Of a DNA stretch of 28,528 bases, positions 15,404 to 23,560 are shown one piece after another (positions within the stretch are counted from its first letter, which is position 1; each line of letters opens with the position of its first letter). The notes below the pieces were generated by a model, which saw nothing but the letters and a program-made list of their open reading frames with translations, made no database searches and had not been told where the DNA came from. Position numbers and translations under genes: made by a program. Location of the stretch: assembly GCA_019690055.1 (NCBI GenBank), contig JADGGF010000007.1, forward strand, positions 1 to 28,528, in the 5' to 3' direction. Source of the stretch: Micromonosporaceae bacterium (GTDB lineage Bacteria; Actinomycetota; Actinomycetes; Mycobacteriales; Micromonosporaceae).

Positions 15404-15712
15404 CCACACCCAACCGTCGAGGGGAGTACTCCGATATCGGGGTTCAGCATGCTGACCCGGTGGGAGGCGTGGACCGGTAAGTCCGATATGGACGATCATG
15501 CCGATGATTGTGTAACCCGGGTTCAGAGGGTCGTCGGTAGTAAAGGTGCGGCGGCACGTGACGTGATGCGAGCGGCGCTTCCGGCCGGCCCGGGAACGCG
15601 TCCCGGGTAGACCCGACGGCCGAACCGACACCAATGCGGTCCAAACGTCTCCCCGGGGAGTGCCCGGCCAGTTGCGGACGGTAGTTCTCCCTAGTATAAA
15701 CATGCTTAGGTG

Positions 15713-15740
15713 TTGACAGTAAGTTATCTGTCAATACGTT
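15713..15740 (+). promoter_or_regulatory. Protease promoter overlapped by an inverted repeat
   Basis: TTGACA (15713-15718) and TACGTT (15735-15740), 16 bp apart, form a good -35/-10 pair 21 nt upstream of the protease start. The same bases carry an inverted repeat, TTGACAG (15713-15719) and CTGTCAA (15728-15734), spaced by 8 nt. A regulator bound there would sit directly between and over the promoter elements, most simply as a repressor. Local DNA is unusually AT-rich (15693-15741). Confidence 0.6.
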
Positions 15741-15761
15741 ACGGGGAAAGTGGGAGGTAGG

Positions 15762-17129
15762 ATGCACGTGCATTGGCACCGAGCTCGCAGGTTCGGTGCG
15801 ATCACCATGGGAGTCGTTGTCGCGGCCGGCCTGGCAGCCGCACCAGCGGCGGCGGCACGGGTTGCGGCGGCCGATCCCTCTGTCGGCAACGGTTACCGCC
15901 ACGCAAGCGGCCTCGTCGTGCTGCCGGCGAAGGAGATCAAGGACCCTTCGCCGCTGCCCGAGGCCACGGTCCGACTTCTGAGCGAAGCCAGGGACTTGGC
16001 AGAATCAGCCCCGGCCGACTTCGGATACCCATGGCTCGACGAGCGCGGCAAGGTCATGGTGAATGTCGCGACCCCGCAGGGCGCCGAGCGGTACTCCCGC
16101 TGGCGTCCGACGACGCTAGCGGCTTCGGCTGCCCGCGGGCGCCAAGACGTGACGGTCAGCATCGAGCGTTTCGAGCAGATCCGGGACGACATCGCCGCGC
16201 AGGTCGCGAAGCACGCACCCGGCTTCGACCACGTCCTCATGGTTGCGCCCGACGGCGCCAACAACCGGCTCATCGTGACGGTAAATTCGATCGACGATCG
16301 CTCGCTCGAGATTCTGGCCAAACGGTACGGCACTGAGCTCGTGGCTGTGCGCTACGAACCGGACCGGAAACCGATGACCCTCACCTCTGGCCGGTTCGAC
16401 GACCGGTCTTCTCCCGGAGGGTTCTACGCGGGATCGGCGATCCGCGGCCCCACTTCAGGTTGTTCGTCCGCCTTTTCGTGGCGATCCCTCGACTACACGA
16501 CCAGCTACATGCTGACCGCAGGTCACTGCTTCGACTCCGGCGGTCTGGCCTACACCGCCGGGCCCGGCTGGTCAACGGTTGAGTTCATGGGCACGGTGAC
16601 GGCGAACACCCGCGAGAACTGGAATATCGATACCGGAACCACGCACCTGGTCGGGGACCTGGCCAGCCCCAACGCATACCGTGGCGATATCGCACTCATT
16701 GAGGTGACATGGGGCAAGAGCTCGTCAGGGAACGTCTACGCTGACCCTGGCGCCTACAGCCGGCGGGTTACGGGGTCGTGGGTGCTGACGTGGAGCGCGC
16801 CGGGAGACCAGTTCTGCGTTGATGGTGTCATGGTCAGAGAGGTGTGCGGTTGGTACGTCGATGAAGTCGGTGTCGATGTCGTGTATCATTCGCCCGACGG
16901 CAGGAGGCCGACTTTCCGAGGCGGTAACATCGGCCACCGGTGGGGCAGCTTCTGCATCCAGAACGGAGACTCTGGCGGACCGATATACACGATTAATGGC
17001 GATGGAACCGTCAACGCAAAGGGCATCATCAGCGGCAGTTCGTGTATCTCCGGTCTGTACGGCGAGGTTACCTTTACGGACATTCGGGATCCTTGGCTGG
17101 GGCTTCCCGGAACGATCAGACTGGGCTGA
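15762..17129 (+). CDS. Secreted trypsin-like (S1) serine protease with propeptide
   Basis: This is a 455-residue exported protease. GGGAGG lies 4 nt before the ATG at 15762. Residues 1-32 are a signal peptide (basic start, hydrophobic core MGVVVAAGLAAAPAAA). Residues 40-205 form a propeptide homologous to the neighbouring lipoprotein. The catalytic domain follows from about 220, with the triad His255 (LTAGHCF), Asp309 (YRGDIALI) and Ser404 (NGDSGGPIY). Six cysteines fall in the pairs expected of streptogrisin/alpha-lytic enzymes: 234-256, 352-362 and 398-428. The enzyme is probably made as an inactive zymogen, exported by Sec or Tat and matured outside the cell. Substrate preference cannot be read with confidence. 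A strong terminator follows. The promoter is overlapped by an inverted repeat, so expression is probably repressed under some conditions. Confidence 0.94.
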   Translation: MHVHWHRARRFGAITMGVVVAAGLAAAPAAAARVAAADPSVGNGYRHASGLVVLPAKEIKDPSPLPEATVRLLSEARDLAESAPADFGYPWLDERGKVMVNVATPQGAERYSRWRPTTLAASAARGRQDVTVSIERFEQIRDDIAAQVAKHAPGFDHVLMVAPDGANNRLIVTVNSIDDRSLEILAKRYGTELVAVRYEPDRKPMTLTSGRFDDRSSPGGFYAGSAIRGPTSGCSSAFSWRSLDYTTSYMLTAGHCFDSGGLAYTAGPGWSTVEFMGTVTANTRENWNIDTGTTHLVGDLASPNAYRGDIALIEVTWGKSSSGNVYADPGAYSRRVTGSWVLTWSAPGDQFCVDGVMVREVCGWYVDEVGVDVVYHSPDGRRPTFRGGNIGHRWGSFCIQNGDSGGPIYTINGDGTVNAKGIISGSSCISGLYGEVTFTDIRDPWLGLPGTIRLG

Positions 17130-17185
17130 CCTCGCTGGCCTGCCCGGCCGGCACGCCACCATGATGAAAACTGACGGCAATGGTT

Positions 17186-17215
17186 CGCGCCGCCCAGGCA
17201 ATCCTGGGCGGCGCG
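17186..17215 (+). terminator. Strong hairpin terminator of the protease gene
   Basis: GCGCCGCCCAGG (17187-17198) and CCTGGGCGGCGC (17203-17214) are perfect complements with a 4-nt CAAT loop, extended by one C-G pair. The sequence after it, GCTTCTT, is mildly T-rich. It lies 57 nt after the protease stop. Confidence 0.85.
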
Positions 17216-17332
17216 CTTCTTGCCGGGCGACGGAGGCCGGAGCCTCGTGTCGCGCACGAACCGCGGATGCGACGGCGAACGGCGCCGTGGCCGACGACCC
17301 TCTGATAGGGACCGGTGCCCGGCTGGTACCGG

Positions 17333-18328
17333 CTAGGACCAGTCGCGGAGGTACGCCGACCAGTCCTCGTCGGTGGCGGTGAAATCGACGTAGATAGCGA
17401 TCCCGAACTCGCGGTCGGGCGGGCGGTCGCCCAGGGCCAGGCGGATGCCCCGGATGGCGGTCGCCATGTTCTCCGCGGCGCGGTGGTAGACCCCAGAGGG
17501 CGGGTAGGCCGGCACACCAATGAGCAGCCCCACCTCGGGCGGCACGGCGTCCAGTGCCCGGGCCGTGCTGCGATGCATGTACCCGCAGTAGAGGGACTCG
17601 CTCGGCATGGCCGTGTCGTAGGACATCAGGGCGACCTGGTCGACCAGCAGCGCGACCTCACGCAGGTAACCGGCCGACCACAGGGACAGCGGCAGCCCCA
17701 GCGTGCGCAGGAACGCGGCCGGGCCGGCCAACGGTTCCATGTGAATGGCCGAGATCGACAGCAGCGCGCCGCGGGACCGGGTCACCGGCCGGGTCCCGCG
17801 CAGGATCGCCAGCAGGTGGGGATCCCCGTCCTCGACCGGCTCAAAGTCGTAGTGAATGCCGTCGAAGCCGTCGTCGAGCACCTCGGTGATCGACCGGACC
17901 AACCGGGCCCGGACCTCGGGCTCCCACAGGTGCAGCTCCTCCTCGGTCGGGTGCGCCCCCAGCCAGGCCTGCACCCGCACGCCCGGCAGCGCAGCGTGCA
18001 ACGCATCCGTGAGCCAGCGGGCGCGCGGCCGCAGACCCGGATCGAGCGAGCCATCATCGGAGAACGGTCCCGTATGGACGAACAAATCGCGGATCCCGGT
18101 CGACCGCAGACGGTCGGCGAGAGCATTTACATCGGACTGTGTGCGTCGGCCGTCGACCCAGGCATGGCCCAGCCACAGCGCGTCGTGGCCGGTGCCCCGA
18201 GCCGCCGGACTCGGCGTACCCACCGCACCGGTGACGAGATACAACAGCGCCGCCTGCCCGGCCGGCAGGGCCACGCCCACGACGACCAGCAACGGCACGA
18301 CCACCCACCGGATCAGTACGCGTCGCAT
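17333..18328 (-). CDS. Membrane-anchored GH18-like protein
   Basis: This 331-residue protein has an N-terminal signal anchor (about 4-34, VLIRWVVVPLLVVVGVALPA), so the rest faces outside. The globular part looks like a TIM-barrel glycosidase of the GH18 superfamily. It has DGFDGIHYDFEP at 153-164, with Asp161 and Glu163 in the place of the DxxDxDxE catalytic strand, and VDQVALMSYDTAMP at 229-242, where these enzymes have a substrate-binding Tyr. The first Asp positions of the motif are partly changed (DGIHYDFE), so activity on chitin-like substrates is not assured; a polysaccharide- or peptidoglycan-related role is inference. It starts only 26 bp from the divergent TPR gene. Its last 66 coding bases recur at 12667-12735. 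Confidence 0.75.
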   Translation of the reverse strand: MRRVLIRWVVVPLLVVVGVALPAGQAALLYLVTGAVGTPSPAARGTGHDALWLGHAWVDGRRTQSDVNALADRLRSTGIRDLFVHTGPFSDDGSLDPGLRPRARWLTDALHAALPGVRVQAWLGAHPTEEELHLWEPEVRARLVRSITEVLDDGFDGIHYDFEPVEDGDPHLLAILRGTRPVTRSRGALLSISAIHMEPLAGPAAFLRTLGLPLSLWSAGYLREVALLVDQVALMSYDTAMPSESLYCGYMHRSTARALDAVPPEVGLLIGVPAYPPSGVYHRAAENMATAIRGIRLALGDRPPDREFGIAIYVDFTATDEDWSAYLRDWS

Positions 18329-18354
18329 GGCCCATCACTGTGCCACACTGGCGC

Positions 18355-20868
18355 ATGACCGATGAAGCCACCGCGAGGCAGTTGGAGGACGCGGCCGCCC
18401 TGCTCGTGAGGGACGTCCTGGCCGAGCCCGGTGCATGGATATGCAGCGCGGGGCTGGCGCGGGCCCGCGAGCTCTTGTGGCGGGTCTTCGAGCGCCGGCC
18501 CGTCGCCGGCCCGTTCTTGGCGACTGCGGCCGCCGACGCCGCCTACGTCATGTGGTGCTGTGCGCTGGCGTGCGACCAGCCGACCGGCGCCGCCACTCGG
18601 TTGCGTGACCACCTCCGTTCGACACCCGATCGCCAAATCCCTGAGCCGGGGTACAGACAGCCGCCGCTGCGGGCAGTGGCCGACTGGGTCGCCGCCGTTC
18701 GGTCGGTGCCGGCGCCTTCCCCCTTGGATGAGGCGGTCTTCGCGCTCTCCGCTGTGGCGGCCGCCCGCGGCGACGATCCGGCAGTGCTGGCCTGTCTGGC
18801 GACGGCCCGGTTGCGGCGGTACGAACGCGACGGGGCCGCCGCGGACCTGGATGCCGCGATCGAGCAGCTGCGGCGCGCCGCGGCCGGCACCACCGACGAC
18901 CGGCTGGCCGTCATCGCGCTACGCCGACTCGCCCAGTGCCTGATCGAGCGGCATGACGCGGGCGGAAGCGCAGCCGACGCCGTCGAGGCGGCGTCCGTTC
19001 TGCGGACCGTCTGGCGTCGTACGGAAAGGGACCGGCCAGCGATTGGCTACCAGCTGGCGAACACGTTGTTGGCGTGCTACCAGAGCAGGGGCGAGGAATC
19101 GGATCTGGACGAAGCCAACGAGATCCTGGATCTGCTTGTCAACGACGCCGACCCGGTGACGGCGCGGATCTGGGGAGAGCTCGGTACCGCTCGGTACCTG
19201 CGGTATGAGCGCCGTGGTGACGACGCCGACCTCGACGCCGCCATCGACGCCTATCGGACGGCGGTGGCCGTCGAGCCGGACGACGCCGATATCGCGCTGG
19301 CCAATCTCGGCGGTGTGCTCGTCATCCGGTTCGAAAAGCGGGGCGATGTAGCTGACATTGAGGAGTCGGTATCCGTTCTTCGGTCTATGGTCGAACGCAC
19401 CGCGCCGGACAGCCCGGAACTTCCCAGCCGGCTGACCAGCCTTGCGTCTTCGCTGCAGGCCTGGTCGCTCCACACCGGCGCCGACGCGGCCCTGAATGAA
19501 GCCGTCTCTGTTCTGCAGCGGGCCATCGAGGTTTCTGACACCACCAGCCAGAAAGCCATCGCACTGCATCAGCTGGGGCACGTGCTCGACGACCGGTACG
19601 ACTTCGGTGGGAACCTGTCGGACCTGGATCGTGCTCGCGAATGCTATGCCCAGGCAGTGGCCCTCGCCGCTGATGATCCGTTGTCCCGGCACCTCTACCT
19701 GGTCTCCCTGGGCCGAGCGATCAACAAGCGGTACGACTTGTTCGGAGTTGAGAGTGACTCAACGGCTGCAGTGGCGGCGCTCCGCGAGGCGATCGCGTTG
19801 GCGCCACCGGGTGACCCGAACAAGGCAGGGTACCTGAACGGGCTGGCTCGGGCGTTGTTCAGCCGGGTACGTGTCCGCGGGAGCCGGAAGGACCTGGACC
19901 AGGTCATCCGGTACGCCGCCGAGGCCGTGGCGGCGGCCCAGGTCGGAGACATCTACAGGGGAGCCTATTTCAACGACCTCGGAATGGCGCTGCTGCGCCG
20001 GTACAGGCTTGATCATGTGCCGCAGGACCTCGACCTGGCCGTTGCGGCGTTTCGCGATGCGATCGGCAGTCCTGGAGCTGCGGGCCGAGGGCGTCCGGCG
20101 CCGTACTCGAACCTGGCCGGCGCGCTGCAGGAGAAGTACGAACAGGAAAACAACATCAGTATTTTGACCGAGGCGATCACGTATTACCGGCTGGCTTGTG
20201 ACACCGTCGCCGAGGGCGATCCCAACATTCCGCTGTACCAGTCGAACCTCGGTGGGGCGCTCTCGACGTACGCCCTACGGACAGGCCGGCTCGAGAGCGC
20301 GGACGAGGCGGTTCGCCTCTGCCGGCTCGCGGTGGACACGATCGCGCCGGACGATGCGCGGGCGGCCCTTCTGTGGGCGAACCTCGCGGCCGCCCACGCC
20401 GCTCGCGCCCAGCTGCCCGGCCGTTCCGAGGCCGAGCGCAGCGTCGACACAAGCGAAGCGATCCGACTATGGTCGGCGGCCACAGAATTCGTCTCGTGCA
20501 GCGCTTTCCAGCGAATGGATATCGCGCTTGAGTGGGCCGAGTTCGCCGAGAAGCTGGCCGATTCGACCAAGGCCGCGGAGGTGTATGCGGCGCTGGCCCG
20601 CCTTGTCCCGCAGCTTGTGTGGCGGGGCCTCGATCAACGACGCCAGGAGGAGTTGCTGAGTGGCCGGCAGGAATTGGTGAGGGACGCGGCCGCTCGATGC
20701 CTCGCGGACAACCAGTGCGACCTCGCCATCGAACTGCTGGAAGAAGGTCGATCGGTGCTGTGGACGCAGCGCCTGGAGATGCAGACCGACCTGGACCGGC
20801 TGCGAGCCCATCATGGTGACCTGGCCGACCGCTTGGCGCACATTCGCGGTCGGTTCGATGGCTGGTAG
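18355..20868 (+). CDS. TPR-repeat protein, CHAT-associated type without CHAT
   Basis: This 837-residue cytosolic protein is built of about eleven helical repeats of 45-50 residues, each with a core like ADLDAAIDAYRTAVAVEPDD, SDLDRARECYAQAVALAADD or QDLDLAVAAFRDAIGS, preceded by helices such as LGTARYLRYERRGDD. This is the tetratricopeptide pattern of actinobacterial TPR-CHAT proteins. The last 90 residues form the linker those proteins carry just before the peptidase: RQEELLSGRQELVRDAAARC, LAIELLEEGRSVLWTQRLEM, then DLADRLAHIRGRFDGW and the stop. The CHAT domain itself is absent; one is encoded on the opposite strand starting 22165 and ending 56 bp from this stop. The protein probably serves as a sensor or scaffold. 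The start ATG 18355 was preferred to a codon at 18340. Confidence 0.85.
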   Translation: MTDEATARQLEDAAALLVRDVLAEPGAWICSAGLARARELLWRVFERRPVAGPFLATAAADAAYVMWCCALACDQPTGAATRLRDHLRSTPDRQIPEPGYRQPPLRAVADWVAAVRSVPAPSPLDEAVFALSAVAAARGDDPAVLACLATARLRRYERDGAAADLDAAIEQLRRAAAGTTDDRLAVIALRRLAQCLIERHDAGGSAADAVEAASVLRTVWRRTERDRPAIGYQLANTLLACYQSRGEESDLDEANEILDLLVNDADPVTARIWGELGTARYLRYERRGDDADLDAAIDAYRTAVAVEPDDADIALANLGGVLVIRFEKRGDVADIEESVSVLRSMVERTAPDSPELPSRLTSLASSLQAWSLHTGADAALNEAVSVLQRAIEVSDTTSQKAIALHQLGHVLDDRYDFGGNLSDLDRARECYAQAVALAADDPLSRHLYLVSLGRAINKRYDLFGVESDSTAAVAALREAIALAPPGDPNKAGYLNGLARALFSRVRVRGSRKDLDQVIRYAAEAVAAAQVGDIYRGAYFNDLGMALLRRYRLDHVPQDLDLAVAAFRDAIGSPGAAGRGRPAPYSNLAGALQEKYEQENNISILTEAITYYRLACDTVAEGDPNIPLYQSNLGGALSTYALRTGRLESADEAVRLCRLAVDTIAPDDARAALLWANLAAAHAARAQLPGRSEAERSVDTSEAIRLWSAATEFVSCSAFQRMDIALEWAEFAEKLADSTKAAEVYAALARLVPQLVWRGLDQRRQEELLSGRQELVRDAAARCLADNQCDLAIELLEEGRSVLWTQRLEMQTDLDRLRAHHGDLADRLAHIRGRFDGW

Positions 20869-20909
20869 GCGGTCGCACGCGTCCTCTGGCGCCGATGCGA
20901 CGGGCCGCC
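20868..20909. terminator. Hairpin between convergent TPR and CHAT genes
   Basis: GTCGCA (20872-20877) and TGCGAC (20896-20901) pair, and the flanking GGCG (20868-20871) can pair with CGCC (20906-20909). The structure fills most of the 55-bp gap between the two stop codons and could end both transcripts. Confidence 0.45.
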
Positions 20910-20923
20910 TCCCCCGTTGCTCG

Positions 20924-22165
20924 TCAGGGTCCGTTGTGCACGAACGGCACCCACTCACTCAGTGGTCGGCCGTCGTTCCGCAGGCCCAGCACCGCGTTGT
21001 GCAACGCGACGGCCGTACGATCCGGCTCGAACCGGCCGGTTGCCGTCAGCTCCCGATAGACGGCCTCGGTCACGTCGGCCGCCACCGAGGACGGCACCTT
21101 CCACAGCGTTGCGACAACATGGCGGTAACCGGCGTAGCTGAGCGCGGCCGCCAGCGTGATCGTCTCGTCCGGCAGGTTGACGCCACCCGTCGCCGTCATG
21201 CACGCGGACAGGAAGGCGAACTCGCCGGGATAGCGACCCGCGCTGATGCGGGGAATCGTCAAGGTGCCGTCAGTGAGCATCAGCCCGGCTCGCGACGGGT
21301 CGAGGATGTTCTGGTAGCCGTGACAGCTCACATGTATCCATCGATGTTTGGCCATGGCCGCCGCGACCGTGTCGATCGTGGCGTCGGCTCCCTCGATCGT
21401 CGTGAAGCCGGCGGGAAAGGCCTGCGCCAATGCCTTCCGCTCCCGGGCCACATCGGCCCCCAGATATATCGCGTCGGGCACGTCGGGCACGCCGATGAAG
21501 GCCAGGGAGGCCTCTCCGGCAGTCGGGGGCAGCGGTTCCCGGGCCTGGCGCAGCGCTCGGAGAGTCGGCGTATACGAGGAGACGGCGCGGTCCAGTACAG
21601 TCCGGCCGTCGCTGGCGCCATGGTAGCCGGCGGCGTGCACGGGCAGCATCGTGAGCAGGCCGGTGGGGCACCACCAGATGCGCCGAAGGCGCTCGCGGCC
21701 GACCAGTGGAGCAACACTGTCGAGGTGGTTGAACACTGGTTGCGCCACGGTGTCCCACAGCCACTCCATCGTCGACCGGAGGACCTCCTCCCGCCGGGCC
21801 CGAGCCTCGGCCCGAGCCCGCAGGCGTTCGCTGAAGGTGGCTCCGAGGCCGTCACCGGACGGCTGACCCTCGAGCGCTTCGAGATAGGCCGCCGTGCGGG
21901 CCCGGACCTCACCCTCCGTGAGGTCCGGCAGTGGCACCGCCTGCACGCCATCCGCGTTGACCACCAGCGCGTCGCACCGCCAACGGCTGACGTTGACGAT
22001 GACCACCGGTCCGCTCTGGGCCGCCTCCAGCAGCGTCTTCAGCGGCGGCGGTCGGAGGAAGTCCGCAAAACCATCGATCTGGCGGACCTGCTCGACCAGG
22101 TCGTCCCACTCCCGCGCCAGCGCCATGCGCCGGTCGGTCAGGAAGGCCTCCTCATCACGCCGCAT
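20924..22165 (-). CDS. Stand-alone CHAT-domain (caspase-like) peptidase
   Basis: This 413-residue protein consists of a CHAT domain, a caspase/separase-type cysteine peptidase fold. The catalytic dyad is visible: His282 in WIHVSCHGYQN and Cys322 in FAFLSACMTATG. It also has LLTMLPVHAAG (171-181), the YTPTLRALRQARE helix and the C-terminal AALSYAGYRHVVATLWKVP typical of the family. The beginning, DRRMALAREWDDLVEQVRQI then LRPPPLKTLLEAAQ, is the segment that in ordinary TPR-CHAT proteins follows the TPR linker directly. Here it starts a separate gene on the strand opposite the first TPR gene and the same strand as the second. GGGAG lies about 9 nt before the ATG. The expected role is regulated proteolysis of a partner; the target is unknown. 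Confidence 0.9.
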   Translation of the reverse strand: MRRDEEAFLTDRRMALAREWDDLVEQVRQIDGFADFLRPPPLKTLLEAAQSGPVVIVNVSRWRCDALVVNADGVQAVPLPDLTEGEVRARTAAYLEALEGQPSGDGLGATFSERLRARAEARARREEVLRSTMEWLWDTVAQPVFNHLDSVAPLVGRERLRRIWWCPTGLLTMLPVHAAGYHGASDGRTVLDRAVSSYTPTLRALRQAREPLPPTAGEASLAFIGVPDVPDAIYLGADVARERKALAQAFPAGFTTIEGADATIDTVAAAMAKHRWIHVSCHGYQNILDPSRAGLMLTDGTLTIPRISAGRYPGEFAFLSACMTATGGVNLPDETITLAAALSYAGYRHVVATLWKVPSSVAADVTEAVYRELTATGRFEPDRTAVALHNAVLGLRNDGRPLSEWVPFVHNGP

Positions 22166-22378
22166 CGCCTCGGTCTCCCTTTCGCCGCCAGACCGCTTGG
22201 CCGTCAGCTAGCTATCCTGGCAGGATCAGTACCACATCCACTGAGGTGCCGGCATCGGCGTTGGGGAACGCATTGCGTGATGGGGAAACGACCAGGCGTC
22301 GCCAGAGCGCTTCGCTTGCCAATTCGAATGGAAAGGCCCGTCATGGCGCGCCCGCCTGCGGATCGGTAGCATCCGCTC

Positions 22379-23560
22379 GTGGGTCCAGCGGCAGATGACG
22401 GCTTCGTCGGCAGCGTTCCGTTGCGTCTGGCCGACGCGGACAAAGCGCTCGAGGCGGCTCCCAACGATATCGAGATTGGTGCGATTCAACTGCGCGGCTG
22501 GCAACTGCATCGCCTTGAACCCATGCCACCGGACTTTTCCGACCATGCCGGATATTTGGTGCGGATCAACTACGAGTTCGACGTCGCCGTCGACGTACCC
22601 CCGCCGGCGTGGGTCGAGGTGGCGTTCCGGTTCGCCGACGGGGTGTCCGTCGTCGATGCCGTGCCGCGAACGATTTACACGCCTCAGGACTATCGGTCGT
22701 ATGCCATAACCCAGCACCTCAACTTCACGAGTGCCGGCGCCAACGGCTGGTGGCCGGCGGACTCGCTGGCGGCCGACGTGGCGCTGCCCCCCGTGTGGCC
22801 GAGGATCGACTGCTTCGGCCTCGGCGGCAGCGAGGTCAAGTGGCGGCACTCCAAGTCGGCCCACGCCGAGTTGCCTCCCGGCAGCCAGACCGCCTGGTTT
22901 GTGCTGCTGGCCCCGCCGGCAAGCACGGAGGTCGCAGTACTGGCGTCCGGCCTGTACTGGCTTGATGTCGATCGGAGCCTGGGCCTCGTGCCGACCAGTC
23001 GGCACGAGGCCTTCACGGTCCGACTCCCGGGTCCGCCAGCCACCGCCAGGCAGCTTTCTCCGGGAACGGCGGACCGCCGCGGGCGACCCCGGGTGTTCAT
23101 CTCGTACTCGCAGGAGCATGGCCACCCCGACGGGGCAGCGCACCGGGCCAACGTCGCCAGGCTGCGGCAACTCCTCGAGGAACACGGTATCGACGTATTG
23201 ATAGACCAGGTCGACTTGGACCGGCGACGGAACTGGCTGGACTGGACGAACGCCGCCATCCTGCGTTCGGACTTCGTCATCGTCGTCGGCTCACCGGCCT
23301 ACCTGGCCGCGAGCGAGAACCGGCTTCCCCCCGGCCAGAACCTCGGTGTGCGCTCCGAGTACCTGCGCTTGGCGGACCTGCTGCATCATCAGGAAGAGGT
23401 CTGGTTGAAGAAGATCCTGCCCGTCGTGCTGCCCGGCCGGCGGGTCGAGGAGATACCACTCGTCTTTCTGCCCCACATCGCGGACCACTACGTGATCAAG
23501 GAATTCACGTACGCGGGAGCCGAGGAGCTTCTCCAGGTGATCCTCCGCGGTCGGGCCTAG
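22379..23560 (+). CDS. SEFIR-domain protein with unknown N-terminal domain
   Basis: This is a 393-residue protein from a GTG at 22379, six bases after TAGCAT (leaderless pattern). Residues 237-390 form a SEFIR domain, a TIR relative. RPRVFISYSQEHG opens it, then VARLRQLLEEHGIDVLIDQVD, NWLDWTNAAILRSDFVIVVG and ILPVVLPGRRVEEIPLVFL. Some bacterial SEFIR proteins act in antiphage defence by consuming NAD; Glu327 (GVRSEYLRL) might be the acidic active-site residue, but this is uncertain. Residues 38-215 are a separate beta-rich domain (LVRINYEFDVAVDVPPPAWV, QTAWFVLLAPPASTEVAVLA) that I do not recognise; it may sense a ligand. The gene overlaps the second TPR gene by 4 nt, tail to tail, and diverges from the CHAT gene. 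No membrane segment or signal peptide. Confidence 0.8.
   Translation: MGPAADDGFVGSVPLRLADADKALEAAPNDIEIGAIQLRGWQLHRLEPMPPDFSDHAGYLVRINYEFDVAVDVPPPAWVEVAFRFADGVSVVDAVPRTIYTPQDYRSYAITQHLNFTSAGANGWWPADSLAADVALPPVWPRIDCFGLGGSEVKWRHSKSAHAELPPGSQTAWFVLLAPPASTEVAVLASGLYWLDVDRSLGLVPTSRHEAFTVRLPGPPATARQLSPGTADRRGRPRVFISYSQEHGHPDGAAHRANVARLRQLLEEHGIDVLIDQVDLDRRRNWLDWTNAAILRSDFVIVVGSPAYLAASENRLPPGQNLGVRSEYLRLADLLHHQEEVWLKKILPVVLPGRRVEEIPLVFLPHIADHYVIKEFTYAGAEELLQVILRGRA

Noticed and set aside
20880..22240. Inverted repeats flanking the CHAT gene as recombinase sites
   Set aside because: Only 8-9 bp shared words (CTCTGGCG, CGCCGATGC) at unmatched offsets; expected by chance in GC-rich DNA of this length.
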